Part shown: one piece after another, positions 25,163-34,303 of the stretch
How positions within the stretch are numbered: position 1 is the stretch's first letter
How the letters are laid out: each line of letters starts with the position of its first letter
NCBI GenBank assembly: GCA_016125075.1
Contig: WGMO01000004.1
Coordinates: 204,253-268,252 of the forward strand
Reading direction: 5' to 3'
DNA length: 64,000 nt
Source of the DNA: Terrimonas sp.
GTDB lineage: Bacteria > Bacteroidota > Bacteroidia > Chitinophagales > Chitinophagaceae
Made by a program: the position numbers and the translations under genes
The notes under the pieces: model-generated
What the model was told of the DNA's origin: nothing
The model's input: the letters and a program-made list of their open reading frames with translations, nothing else
The model's database searches: none

Positions 25163-26251
25163 TCATGCAAAAGGTATTTTTACCAGCTTCGCCTTCAGCA
25201 ATTTGTCCCTTACTGCGATTAAGATCTCCGATCCTGCAACAGCATGCTGCGTGTCTACATAACCCATACCAATGGCTTTTTGCAGGGAAGGCGACTGGGT
25301 ACCGGAACTTACATGCCCGATTGAATTCCCTTTTTCATCCATAATCGCATATCCATGACGGGGTATTCCCTTATCCACCATTTCAAAACCAATCAGTTTC
25401 CTGCTGACGCCTTCTGTTTTCTGCTTTTCGATGATGGGCCTGGCGGTAAAGTCCTTTGTGAATTTGGTGATCCATCCCAGCCCGGCTTCCAGCGGTGAGG
25501 TAGTATCATCGATATCATTTCCATAAAGGCAATATCCCATCTCCAGCCTTAAGGTATCCCTGGCGCCCAGCCCGATGGGTTTTAGCCCCTGGGGAGCCCC
25601 GGCAGCAAAAATGGCGTTCCAGATTTTTTCGGGGGCCCCGTCTTTATCTTCAAAATAGATCTCCACCCCACCCGCACCCGTATATCCGGTGGCACTGACC
25701 AGCACATTTTCAACCCCTGCAAAAACCCCTTTCGCAAAAGTGTAGTATTTCAGGTTCAGGATATCCATTTCGGTAAGGGGTTGCAATATTTTTGTGGCAT
25801 TGGGCCCCTGGATGGCCAGTAAGCAGGTTTTATCGGAGATATTATGCATCTCTACCTGGTGAATATTATGCTGAACGATCCAATCCCAGTCTTTCTGGAT
25901 ATTGCCTGCATTCACCACCAGCATATAAACCTTGTTTTCCGCAATACAATACACAAGAAGGTCGTCAACGATACCGCCCTCCGCATTGGTCAGGCAGCTG
26001 TACTGTGCCTTTCCGTCGGTTAGCCGGGAGGCATCATTGGTGGTCAGCCGCTGGATGAGTTCAAGCGCCTGGTCGCCTTTCAGGATAAATTCGCCCATAT
26101 GGCTGACATCAAAAACACCGGCATTTTTTCTAACCGTTGCATGTTCATCATTGATACCGGTATAACTGATGGGCATATTATAACCTGCAAACTCAGCCAT
26201 TTTTGCGCCCAGTTCGATATGTTTTTTTGTAAACGGAGTATCCTTCATCAT
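25163..26251 (-). CDS. gcvT: Aminomethyltransferase (glycine cleavage T protein)
   Basis: A 362-residue folate-dependent enzyme that takes the aminomethyl group from the lipoyl H protein, releasing ammonia and 5,10-methylene-tetrahydrofolate. The N-terminus ([26 protein letters not shown]) and the segment [11 protein letters not shown] are standard for GcvT, as are the [12 protein letters not shown] loop and the C-terminal [13 protein letters not shown]. No gcvH or gcvP is in the window, so the cleavage system is dispersed. Two adjacent ATG codons start the gene (26251, 26248). An independent terminator of the upstream pspC gene lies before it. Confidence 0.95.
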   Translation of the reverse strand: MMKDTPFTKKHIELGAKMAEFAGYNMPISYTGINDEHATVRKNAGVFDVSHMGEFILKGDQALELIQRLTTNDASRLTDGKAQYSCLTNAEGGIVDDLLVYCIAENKVYMLVVNAGNIQKDWDWIVQHNIHQVEMHNISDKTCLLAIQGPNATKILQPLTEMDILNLKYYTFAKGVFAGVENVLVSATGYTGAGGVEIYFEDKDGAPEKIWNAIFAAGAPQGLKPIGLGARDTLRLEMGYCLYGNDIDDTTSPLEAGLGWITKFTKDFTARPIIEKQKTEGVSRKLIGFEMVDKGIPRHGYAIMDEKGNSIGHVSSGTQSPSLQKAIGMGYVDTQHAVAGSEILIAVRDKLLKAKLVKIPFA

Positions 26252-26316
26252 TGAATTATATTTTTTTTGCAGGACAAAAGTAATAGCAAATCAAATGGGA
26301 ACCATCGACAAAGAAA

Positions 26317-26345
26317 AAAGCCTTCCCGAAATCGGGAAAGCTTTG
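26317..26345 (-). terminator. Hairpin terminator after the padR-pspC operon
   Basis: On the minus strand AAGCTTTCCCGA / TCGGGAAGGCTT forms a stem with a 2-nt loop and one mismatch, followed by a T-rich run. It lies 46 bp after the pspC stop. Confidence 0.8.
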
Positions 26346-26390
26346 AGGTTGCCATCCGTTTAAGCAGATGGTTCCAACTTCAACCGCGTT

Positions 26391-28535
26391 CTAATTAAAA
26401 AACCTGGCAACGGAGAAAATAGGGGAAGTATAGGTATCAAAGGACACTGATTCTTTCAGGTCTTCCATACTTTCCTGTTTTGCTGCCGACTGCTTGTTCA
26501 TGCTGTCTTTTTTTTCCTGTTCTTCCAGTTTTTTCAGCTCTTCCTTCAGTTCTTCCTTTCTTGATTTATTATCATTATAACGGTATCCGTCTTTGGGTTT
26601 TACTTCGTTAGGCCGGTCGGGGTTAAACAACACACCGTCTTCACCCATCACGTAATCCGTATTGGTAGACCAGCGAAAATCATAATCCCGGATATGAACG
26701 CCTCTCCGGTTCCAGTTCCGCCTGCGGCCATAGCTGTCATACACTTCTACATCCACATTATTGAGTTTTTCTGTTATCGTCCTGTCAAACCTGATCTTCT
26801 TTCCGGCAGGCACCTGCACTTCCAATACCACATGCTGCCCCCTGAATTTATCTTCCTTTCCAACGGCATACCCATTGCCCAGGTTGAGATAATTACTGGC
26901 ATACGCAATATCATAGTTGATTCCTTCTGCCCGTCTGATGGCGTCCTCGTCATTTTTTCCCCAGCTGTTTTTCCAGAGGATCACATGATAATTGGAGTCC
27001 GTGCTCAGCTTGACATCAATATTCACCCAGGACAACCGCAGGGTATCATCTGTTATATTCCAGCCGTTGGGTTCATCACTCATCCATCCATAACCACCAT
27101 TGAAAGTCAATTCGGGATCGGTCACGCCCAGTGTTATCTTACCGGCCGGCTGTTCGATGCTGATTTCGTTTTTAGTTTCTTCGTAATACCTGAAATCCCT
27201 GGCAATACTGGCTGCGAGGAAGATCACACAAACCCAGCCCAAAAACCATAAGGCCCCAAATGTCCAGCCCATATACCCGCTACCGGATCTTACACGCATG
27301 ATACGCCGTACCAGCCAGGTGATGAATCCAACCAGGGGAACCAGGAGAAAGAATATGATTGTTCCCCAGGCAAAAAGTTTTTGCCAGTCGCTGGTCCAAA
27401 GGAAATTATTGACCGGCCACCAGGCCACTCCACTGAAGAGTAAGGCCAGCAGGCCTACAAATAAGGCAAATGCGATACTGCCTGCAATAAAGAAGAAGAA
27501 CACTTTAAAGATCACCCCGATCACATGACCGAATCCGGTTCCGGCCCTTCCTGCTGCCTGGCTAACTTCCTGGGCAAACTTCTTACTCTTATCTTTTGAG
27601 TAGCCGCCGATGCGCTGGCTGAAATTATGAGCAGCCGATTTTACTTCTTCGCCAAATTCCCTGGCTTTATCCTGTACGTTTTGCTTGATCCTGTTCACAT
27701 CAATCGTTTCTCCGCGCATCTCCATTTTCTGGTATTCAGTATTGGCCTCGGGTAAAACGATCCAGAGAATGATATAGGCCAGAATGAATGTTCCCGTCAA
27801 AGAACCAAAGGCGATGGGAAATACATAACCAAAGTGTAAAAACGGTGCGCTGAAAATTCCGATCAGCACTTTTAACAGAATGAGAATAAGCGGTATGGAA
27901 AAGATCAGCCTTATTGTTTTGGTATCCTTATTAAAATAAGCGGCCAATCCGCTGGCGACACCACCCAGTACCCGGTCGTCAGGATTCCGGTACAGCCTTT
28001 TTCCGGAATACCCGCCCAAACCCTGTTCGGGTAAAACGATCCAGAGGATGATATAGGCCAGTACGCCAAAACCGAAACCACCCAGTGTAATGATCGCAAA
28101 AAGCAGTCGGATGATCGCAGGATCAATATCCAGGTAGTTGGCGATACCGGAACACACACCCCCCAGGAGCTTGTCATTTGTATTCCTGTACAGGCGACGC
28201 TTGGCCCGGGTATTGCCATAAGTGAAATTGGGTTCACTGCTTTTTTCACTGCCGGATGTTTCTTCATTCAGTTCTGCATCCAGGTCATCAGGCCGGCCCA
28301 TAGAGGCCGCAATGGCGTCAATATCCGCATCGGTAACCGCTGTGGCACCTTTCCGGATCTTATCTTCCATTAACTCGGCGATGCGGCTTTCAATATCATT
28401 AATGATCTCGTCACGGCCTTCTTCTTTTGAAAAGTAACGCCTGAGGCTTTCAATATAACCCTGCAATTTTTCGTAAGCAGAATCTTCAATGGGTATCACC
28501 CTTCCACTCAGGTTTATATTAATAATCTTTTTCAT
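26391..28535 (-). CDS. PspC-domain membrane protein with two PspC domains
   Basis: A 714-residue envelope protein. After an N-terminal cytoplasmic part (1-110) come two PspC domains, RLYRNTNDKLLGGVCSGIANYL near residue 113 and RLYRNPDDRVLGGVASGLAAYF near residue 180, each followed by hydrophobic helices and the sequence LAYIILWIVLPE. A further group of helices (about 350-450) and a C-terminal region (470-714) with strands and a Lys/Glu-rich coiled stretch follow. PspC domains respond to cell-envelope stress. It is preceded by a padR gene 27 bp upstream and forms an operon with it, the usual pairing in Bacteroidota. Confidence 0.9.
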   Translation of the reverse strand: MKKIININLSGRVIPIEDSAYEKLQGYIESLRRYFSKEEGRDEIINDIESRIAELMEDKIRKGATAVTDADIDAIAASMGRPDDLDAELNEETSGSEKSSEPNFTYGNTRAKRRLYRNTNDKLLGGVCSGIANYLDIDPAIIRLLFAIITLGGFGFGVLAYIILWIVLPEQGLGGYSGKRLYRNPDDRVLGGVASGLAAYFNKDTKTIRLIFSIPLILILLKVLIGIFSAPFLHFGYVFPIAFGSLTGTFILAYIILWIVLPEANTEYQKMEMRGETIDVNRIKQNVQDKAREFGEEVKSAAHNFSQRIGGYSKDKSKKFAQEVSQAAGRAGTGFGHVIGVIFKVFFFFIAGSIAFALFVGLLALLFSGVAWWPVNNFLWTSDWQKLFAWGTIIFFLLVPLVGFITWLVRRIMRVRSGSGYMGWTFGALWFLGWVCVIFLAASIARDFRYYEETKNEISIEQPAGKITLGVTDPELTFNGGYGWMSDEPNGWNITDDTLRLSWVNIDVKLSTDSNYHVILWKNSWGKNDEDAIRRAEGINYDIAYASNYLNLGNGYAVGKEDKFRGQHVVLEVQVPAGKKIRFDRTITEKLNNVDVEVYDSYGRRRNWNRRGVHIRDYDFRWSTNTDYVMGEDGVLFNPDRPNEVKPKDGYRYNDNKSRKEELKEELKKLEEQEKKDSMNKQSAAKQESMEDLKESVSFDTYTSPIFSVARFFN

Positions 28536-28562
28536 CTTGAATAATTTTTTGGTTGAAGTTGA

Positions 28563-28898
28563 TTATATGTTGGTTTTGGCTGTAAGGGCATTCACACCAT
28601 TGGACAATTCCAGCCAGGTTTGTTCCAGTTCCTTATAAAAGGTTTCGCCTTTTTCTGTGAGGGAAAAATATTTACGGGGAGGGCCCGAATTGCTTTCCAC
28701 CCAACGGTAAGTGAGCATATCCGCATTCTTGAGGCGGGTCAGCAGGGGGTACAGGGTACCTTCCAGGATGCTCAGGTTGGCAGCACGCATCTCTTCCACA
28801 ATATCACTGGGGTAGGCCTCACCCCGGCGGATCACGGAAAGAATGCAGAACTCCAGGATTCCCTTCCTCATCTGGCTCTGTGTATTCTCGATATTCAT
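28563..28898 (-). CDS. PadR-family transcriptional repressor
   Basis: A 111-residue winged-helix protein. QMRKGILEFCILSVIRRGEAYPSDIVEEM begins the DNA-binding domain, and LEGTLYPLLTRLKNADMLTYRWVES is the recognition helix plus wing; GPPRKYFSLTEKG is the classic PadR wing signature. The short C-terminal helix (residues 85-108) provides dimerisation. It is the first gene of the padR-pspC operon, and the palindrome between -33 and -7 of its promoter is the probable operator, making it autoregulatory. Confidence 0.92.
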   Translation of the reverse strand: MNIENTQSQMRKGILEFCILSVIRRGEAYPSDIVEEMRAANLSILEGTLYPLLTRLKNADMLTYRWVESNSGPPRKYFSLTEKGETFYKELEQTWLELSNGVNALTAKTNI

Positions 28899-28942
28899 AA
28901 CTCGTCTTTTAGCTGTTTACTGCAATTTTTAAATTGACCATA

Positions 28943-28975
28943 CAAAGATAAGTACTTATTTAGTACTATGCAAAA
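28943..28975 (-). promoter_or_regulatory. padR-pspC promoter with AGTACT palindrome in the spacer
   Basis: On the minus strand TTTTG (28975-28971) is separated by 20 nt from TATCTTTG (28950-28943), an ideal Bacteroidota promoter. The spacer holds AGTACT twice (28951-28956, 28962-28967), a dyad centred between the two elements. Further AGTAC copies are at 28979 and 29033. Confidence 0.8.
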
Positions 28976-28997
28976 CAAAGTACCAAGTTTTTTTAGG

Positions 28998-29016
28998 TAA
29001 TGGTTTATAACCATTA
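28998..29016. repeat. 8-bp inverted repeat in the 300-bp padR/lipoprotein intergenic region
   Basis: TAATGGTT-TAT-AACCATTA is a perfect inverted repeat, and one arm (AACCATTA) recurs at 29180-29187 just before the lipoprotein start. The region 28899-29199 has no gene; besides the padR promoter and these repeats I see only AT-rich sequence. Confidence 0.5.
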
Positions 29017-29199
29017 ACCCATACTTACACATAGTACTGATTATCAATTATTTAAAATTGGTTAGTCTTTTTTATATTATTAATGATTTGTATAAGCGGT
29101 AAATACAAGGGATAAAATCCCACAAACGTGGTACATTTTTTTTTCAGATTTAGATTTAAGTTGCGTGAAGAATTTCCTTAACCATTAAACCTAATAATT

Positions 29200-30363
29200 A
29201 TGAAAAAAGCAATTTTCATGTCAATGCTTTTATTTTTTGGCATTGCAATGTTTCTCCACAGTTGTAAAAAATCAGACTCTTCTTTTGCAGCATTTGAAGA
29301 GAAAAAAAGTACCCCGCATGAAACAATACAACCCAATGAAACGCCGGGATTAAAGAGACTATTAAGCCTACCCCAACTAAGCAAAGAGATCAAATCATCT
29401 TTAAACCTGAATGACTATAAGTTTTTTGAAAAAGAAGACAATAGTTTCCTTTGGTTAGTAGCAATAAAAAGCAATACCCTTGGCTTTTCCTATGCAAAGG
29501 TGGCAATCTACTCATCCGAAAATGATTATTCGATGATTTTTCTATCTTATGATTTTAATGTTTCAACTTATAGACCAGGGGTGATATCATCTTATAGTGG
29601 TGTAACCAGTATTTATGACCAAAAAAAAGAAAAGAAATTTGATTTCATTTTTGAGAAAGGCATATTGAAAAGAGTTGATACCGCCAATTGCATCAATTGC
29701 TCATTATGTCATGACTGTCCACCAGCCTATGATCCTACAGATTGGTGTTCCGTTTGGCCTCCGCTATGTAATTATCAGGGAAGCAGCTATGATCCGGGAT
29801 TACCGATGACTCCTCCGGAAGAGGGGGGAACTTCCAACGGGGGAACAAATCCATATTTGTTATTGAGCCAGCAACTAAACAGTATTTTAAATCCGGGCGA
29901 TAATTATTATTTTGATGATAATGTAACTGCTTCAAATGGTATGGTTTTTAATTCAGTTGCTGCATTTTCTGAATTTTTAAATAATACAGAGAGTAATACT
30001 ACCTATGACCTTACGACTGCATCGCAAATCAACCAGGATGGAGATACAAAAATCGAAACTGGTAAAATAAATTTTGGGTGGGGTGCTGGTGTTAATATTT
30101 TTGTGAAACTCAATAATAATACAGGAAAATGGGGAGTCAGCAATGTCACTTCGGAACAATGGGGTTTAACTTTGGCCTGGACCTGGGAGCAGGAAGAGTT
30201 CACACAAAGCACTACAGGGGATGAAATAACAATTGATGTTTTCGGCACCATCAGTTATAAACTGTTCCTGCAAAGTATTGGCATTATATATAGAACAACA
30301 AGACACTATCAAATAAAAATTAACACTATTACCGGTAAAATGACCGCATTATCTCAACCATAA
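29200..30363 (+). CDS. Lipoprotein with CxxCxxCxxC cluster, unknown function
   Basis: A 387-residue protein with a lipoprotein signal (lipobox LHSC, Cys22). Its middle carries a strict CxxCxxCxxC array at C164, C167, C170 and C173, with C183 and C190 close by, an arrangement that could bind a metal or Fe-S cluster or form disulfides outside the cytoplasm. A Gly/Pro/Ser-rich stretch (190-220) links it to a C-terminal region of alternating strands (about 260-387) with several Trp residues and WGAGVNIFVKL-like segments. I recognise no family. The gene is clearly more AT-rich than its neighbours. A 38-residue membrane peptide follows after 11 bp. Confidence 0.75.
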   Translation: MKKAIFMSMLLFFGIAMFLHSCKKSDSSFAAFEEKKSTPHETIQPNETPGLKRLLSLPQLSKEIKSSLNLNDYKFFEKEDNSFLWLVAIKSNTLGFSYAKVAIYSSENDYSMIFLSYDFNVSTYRPGVISSYSGVTSIYDQKKEKKFDFIFEKGILKRVDTANCINCSLCHDCPPAYDPTDWCSVWPPLCNYQGSSYDPGLPMTPPEEGGTSNGGTNPYLLLSQQLNSILNPGDNYYFDDNVTASNGMVFNSVAAFSEFLNNTESNTTYDLTTASQINQDGDTKIETGKINFGWGAGVNIFVKLNNNTGKWGVSNVTSEQWGLTLAWTWEQEEFTQSTTGDEITIDVFGTISYKLFLQSIGIIYRTTRHYQIKINTITGKMTALSQP

Positions 30364-30374
30364 AAACTATCACT

Positions 30375-30491
30375 ATGGAATTAAAAAACTTTGATTTTAC
30401 ATTATTAGCCTGGGTGCTTATTAATGCAGCAGTTCTTGTTTTCATAATCTATCGTATTGTACTTTATGTAAAAAAGAAAAAGAAGGCTTGA
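30375..30491 (+). CDS. 38-residue membrane peptide downstream of the Cys-cluster lipoprotein
   Basis: ATG 30375 opens a 38-codon frame: a short polar start (MELKNFDF), one membrane helix of about 20 residues (LLAWVLINAAVLVFIIYRI) and a basic tail (KKKKKA), a topology with the tail in the cytoplasm. It starts 11 bp after the lipoprotein stop and ends 19 bp before a strong terminator, so both genes form one unit. No family is recognised. Confidence 0.6.
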   Translation: MELKNFDFTLLAWVLINAAVLVFIIYRIVLYVKKKKKA

Positions 30492-30510
30492 TTTTTCATT
30501 TAATAGGTGA

Positions 30511-30542
30511 AAAGGCTATTTATTTAATAAATAGCCTTTTTT
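30511..30542. terminator. Bidirectional hairpin terminator
   Basis: AAAGGCTATTTATT pairs with AATAAATAGCCTTT around a very short loop, with A-rich and T-rich flanks. It ends the lipoprotein unit and can also end the convergent oxygenase gene. Confidence 0.88.
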
Positions 30543-30584
30543 AAAGTATAAAATCGTATTGCAACATGCGTTTTTATCCGGATT

Positions 30585-31529
30585 TTATTTCTTTAGCCCG
30601 ATCTCCCTCAACCTTTCATCCAGGTATTCGCCGGCTGTAGCATCTTCATAGGCTTTTGGATGTTGGGCATCGATACAACTTTCAAGACTGGCAAGGCTCA
30701 TCTCACTGCGGGGATGTAAAAAAAAAGGAATGGAATAACGCGAAGTGTTCCATAATTCCCTGGGGGGGTTCACCACCCTGTGTGTCGTCGAGCGCAATTT
30801 GTTATTCGTAAGCCTTTGCAGCATATCCCCCACATTCACGACGATCTGCTCGGGTAACGAGGTAACACCTACCCATTCATTTTGCTTGGTCAGGATCTGC
30901 AAGCCATCGGCAGAGGCACCCACCAGTAATGTGATCAGGTTGATATCTTCATGTTGCTCGGCCCTTATAGCAGATTTCGGCTCACTGATAATAGGAGGAT
31001 AATGAATGGCCCTCAATATAGAATTGCCATTATGAATATGATCATCAAAATAATACTCATCGAGCCCCAGGTATAATGCAATGGCCTGCAACAGGGCTTT
31101 CCCTGATTTTTCAAATGCCCGGTAAGCAGCATTGAAAGTCGGTGTAAAGGCCGAGACCTCCCGTATGGTGACATTGTCCGGGTACTCAGTTTTAACCGGG
31201 TCGCCGTCTTCCACCATCTGGCCGTGCTGGTAAAACTCTTTCAGGTCCGGTGCATCACTGCCTTTGGCATGTTCACGGCCAAAAGAAGTATAACCCCTTT
31301 GTCCTGCCAGTTCAACAATCTCATATTGCTTTTTGATTTCCGTGGGCATAGAAAAAAACTCCTGCACATACTGGTACATCTCAGCGATCAGGTCATCGGC
31401 AATCCCGTGATTCTTTACCGCTACAAACCCAACCGATTCATATGCTTTACCAAGCTGGTTGACAAAACTTTGTTTTTTATCCGGGTCCCCGCTTAAAAAA
31501 TCGGAGAGATCAACAACGGGTATATTCAT
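30585..31529 (-). CDS. 2-oxoglutarate/Fe(II)-dependent oxygenase, isopenicillin N synthase-like
   Basis: A 314-residue cytoplasmic enzyme. The N-terminal DIOX_N part reads IPVVDLSDFL, and the catalytic core has the iron ligands H and D in QHEDINLITLLVG and the distal His in STTHRVVNPP, with the 2-oxoglutarate-binding RYSIPFF (R-x-S). Family members oxidise small molecules such as amino acids, hormones or antibiotics precursors; the substrate is not evident. ATG 31529 was chosen because the conserved N-terminus begins there and an earlier frame to 31604 adds non-conserved sequence. It stands alone between two plus-strand units. Confidence 0.88.
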   Translation of the reverse strand: MNIPVVDLSDFLSGDPDKKQSFVNQLGKAYESVGFVAVKNHGIADDLIAEMYQYVQEFFSMPTEIKKQYEIVELAGQRGYTSFGREHAKGSDAPDLKEFYQHGQMVEDGDPVKTEYPDNVTIREVSAFTPTFNAAYRAFEKSGKALLQAIALYLGLDEYYFDDHIHNGNSILRAIHYPPIISEPKSAIRAEQHEDINLITLLVGASADGLQILTKQNEWVGVTSLPEQIVVNVGDMLQRLTNNKLRSTTHRVVNPPRELWNTSRYSIPFFLHPRSEMSLASLESCIDAQHPKAYEDATAGEYLDERLREIGLKK

Positions 31530-31635
31530 ATAAAATGCTTTTAATTGGGCTTCAATAAAGTTAAAACTGGAAAAGGACCGTAAAAATAAGAAAGCGCCTG
31601 ACATTTTTAACGATTTTTACAGCTAAAAACAATTC

Positions 31636-32667
31636 ATGCGCCTGTTCATCCTGTTACTGATATCCTGTTTACTGCTGGTTTCCTGCGCCGATAAATACAG
31701 GTTGTATAAGAGCCAGTACAATTTTAAAAGTGTTGATGGCAGCCCTGATTACAGCCAGCCGGAATACTGGGCTGCCTATCCTTCCAAACACGACCCATCT
31801 GACAGTATCCCGGCACCTTTAATCAATGAACCGAGGGATTCCAGTGTTGATGTTTTCTTTCTTCATCCCACCACCTTTACGGATAAAAGATCAGACCCCT
31901 CCATCCATAATGCCGCCATTGATGATGCCTATATCAACGCGAAGACCGACTATTCCACCATCCTTTACCAGGCGACCGCTTTTAACCAGCATGCCAGGGT
32001 TTTTGCCCCCCGTTACCGCCAGGCGCATATCAGGATGTTTTTTGAAAAAGATACTGCAATAAAAAAACAAACATTCGACCTGGCCTATGCCGATATCAAA
32101 TCTGCTTTTGCTTATTACCTGCAGCAGGAGAACCATGGAAGACCAGTCATCATCGCTGCCCACAGCCAGGGAAGCCTGCTGGCACTTCAATTGCTGAAGG
32201 ATTTTTTTGAAGGCAAGGCCTTAAAAAAACAACTGGTGGCGGCTTATATCATCGGGTGGCCGGTGACTGAAGGATATTTTCAGGATTTGAAGATCTGTGA
32301 GGACTCCCTCCAAACAGGTTGCATCTGCAGCTGGCGTACCCTGAAAAAAAATTTTCTCCCTGGCTATATTAAAAATGAAGCCGGTCATTCGCTGGTCACC
32401 AACCCCCTGACCTGGAAGACCTCGGGTGAACATGCAGGACGGGAATTGAATGAGGGAAGTATCCTCAGAAATTTTAACCGGCTTTACCCTCATACCACGG
32501 ATGCACAGGTGGCCAGGGGAGTGCTTTGGGTCAAAAAACCAAAATTCCCCGGAAGTTTCCTGATCCATTCCAGGAACTATCATGTGGGGGATATCAACCT
32601 CTACTATATGAATATCAGGAGGAATGTGGAAATCAGAATAAAGACCTATCTTAATGCAGGCCACTGA
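31636..32667 (+). CDS. DUF3089 lipoprotein, alpha/beta-hydrolase-like
   Basis: A 343-residue protein with a lipoprotein signal (LLLVSC, Cys17). It belongs to DUF3089: SVDVFFLHPTTF near residue 72, RYRQAHI and the nucleophile-elbow-like IIAAHSQGSLLALQLL near residue 175 suggest an alpha/beta-hydrolase with the serine in HSQGS. The substrate is unknown. The following membrane glycosyltransferase gene starts 13 bp after its stop, so the two are cotranscribed, which may link it to envelope sugar metabolism (inference). Confidence 0.85.
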   Translation: MRLFILLLISCLLLVSCADKYRLYKSQYNFKSVDGSPDYSQPEYWAAYPSKHDPSDSIPAPLINEPRDSSVDVFFLHPTTFTDKRSDPSIHNAAIDDAYINAKTDYSTILYQATAFNQHARVFAPRYRQAHIRMFFEKDTAIKKQTFDLAYADIKSAFAYYLQQENHGRPVIIAAHSQGSLLALQLLKDFFEGKALKKQLVAAYIIGWPVTEGYFQDLKICEDSLQTGCICSWRTLKKNFLPGYIKNEAGHSLVTNPLTWKTSGEHAGRELNEGSILRNFNRLYPHTTDAQVARGVLWVKKPKFPGSFLIHSRNYHVGDINLYYMNIRRNVEIRIKTYLNAGH

Positions 32668-32680
32668 TCGGTATCGCAGC

Positions 32681-34303
32681 ATGAAAAGATTTTCTGCATT
32701 TTTATCCTCCCCCCTGTCAGGTGCAATATGTCTCCTGCTTTCTATGGCATCGAGAACGATCAATATCCTGTATGTTTCCTATACCGGAAGAGACAAGATG
32801 ATTGGAATCATGCAAAGCAAGAGCTTCCTGCAGGGCCACGGTTTTGTTATTCCACAATACTTTATCAACAACCCGGATCAGCCGGTTTTTGACCACACCC
32901 CTTACTGGCCGCCCGGTTATCCCCTGCTGTTAGCGCCGTTTCTTAAATTATTCAATTTTCAGATTTACAATGCCACCACCGTTTTCGATATCATCGTGGG
33001 CCTGGCACTAATCTTCATCATCCGCCGGATCTGCCGGCAAATCGGTTTTCCAAAGGCAGCGATCAATATCATGACCCTGGTTACCGGATGCTTTGAATAT
33101 ACTTTTATCAGCGATTCCCTTCCCACCGATGCCGTCGCGCTTTTGTTTTTGCTGATCGCTGTTACCTATTTTATCAATATAGCGGGGAATGAAAAGACAC
33201 CGGTCACCCGTTTACTGCTGGCTTCCTTCCTGCTCGTTCTTCCAAACTTTTTCCGTTATGCATATCCAGCTGTAAGTGTCGGGATCCCTTTATTGCTGAT
33301 GCTCTCCGGAATTTTCCTTAAAGAAAAAAAGAAGGTCCGGCAGGGTGCCATATTGCTGGCAGGTGTCTTGTGCTTTTTGGGACTCTTTTTCCTGTATATG
33401 CGATCAACCACCGGCCTGTTTAATTATTCGCTTCCCACCGAAAGAGGGTTATACCCGGAAAACCTCCTGCATTGGCAACCTGTGGTACCGGCTTCTTTTA
33501 TCAATATGGCCTTCCTGGGCAGCCAGCTTTTCCGGCACTGGGGTATCGGAACCGGCACAATGATGTCCTTTCTGGAAATCATCAATATCCTGGCCTTGAT
33601 CGGGATCCTTGCTATTTTCATTAGATGGTTCCGGGCAAGGGACTTTTTTAAAAATCTAAACCCTTTGCGGTGGTTCCTGTTGACCGGCTTCGTGATTTCG
33701 ATGACGGTCTTTCTCTCGCTGGGTTATCTTTCGTTGACCTATGCCAATCAAAATACCCAGAACGGGGGTTGGAACTATGTGTATGAATCCAGGTATTATG
33801 CCTTTATTTTCATTTTCCTGCAGGTCTGCTTTGTGGCCATCCTTTTCCGGGCAAAATGGCAAAAAAAATGGTATACCCTGATCCCTGTTGTTATCGCAGC
33901 TCTAATGCTGTGCGCAGAAATCACACACAACCTTTATTTCAATACTAAACTCGCTTTTTCTTTTCAGACCTATAAATCTGCTGTTTACCGGGAGCAGGAT
34001 TATCAATACCTGGCTGACCTGATCCGGGACACAAAAGCAATCAACCCCGGCCTGGGTATTATGACAGCAGGTTATCATGATGATTATTTCGCTTACCGGG
34101 GTACTTATGAAGGAGGAAAGGGTATCGCCGACCCCTTACGACTGAATGAACAACTGCCAAAAGTGAAAAGAAAGACCGTCCTTTTCCTGATGATCTATGA
34201 TAAGGATAAAGATCAGTTCGCGTCATTCCTGAAAAACAATCCCGTTAAAGAACTGAAACAGTTTGATTTTTGCCGGTTCTATTCCCTGGAATTAGACCCC
34301 TGA
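32681..34303 (+). CDS. Multi-spanning membrane glycosyltransferase-like protein (GT-C fold)
   Basis: A 540-residue protein with about eleven hydrophobic helices. The first extracytoplasmic loop contains YTGRDKMIGIMQSKSFLQGHGF and DHTPYWPPGYPLLLAPFLKL, the acidic/aromatic loop found in ArnT/PMT-like GT-C enzymes that use polyprenyl-phosphate sugars. No specific acceptor can be named. ATG 32681 avoids an overlap with the upstream gene that ATG 32654 would cause. Its 3' end overlaps the convergent exbD gene by 25 bp. Confidence 0.78.
   Translation: MKRFSAFLSSPLSGAICLLLSMASRTINILYVSYTGRDKMIGIMQSKSFLQGHGFVIPQYFINNPDQPVFDHTPYWPPGYPLLLAPFLKLFNFQIYNATTVFDIIVGLALIFIIRRICRQIGFPKAAINIMTLVTGCFEYTFISDSLPTDAVALLFLLIAVTYFINIAGNEKTPVTRLLLASFLLVLPNFFRYAYPAVSVGIPLLLMLSGIFLKEKKKVRQGAILLAGVLCFLGLFFLYMRSTTGLFNYSLPTERGLYPENLLHWQPVVPASFINMAFLGSQLFRHWGIGTGTMMSFLEIINILALIGILAIFIRWFRARDFFKNLNPLRWFLLTGFVISMTVFLSLGYLSLTYANQNTQNGGWNYVYESRYYAFIFIFLQVCFVAILFRAKWQKKWYTLIPVVIAALMLCAEITHNLYFNTKLAFSFQTYKSAVYREQDYQYLADLIRDTKAINPGLGIMTAGYHDDYFAYRGTYEGGKGIADPLRLNEQLPKVKRKTVLFLMIYDKDKDQFASFLKNNPVKELKQFDFCRFYSLELDP

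Noticed and set aside
26694..27251. 185-codon plus-strand frame
   Set aside because: Antisense shadow of the PspC-domain gene.
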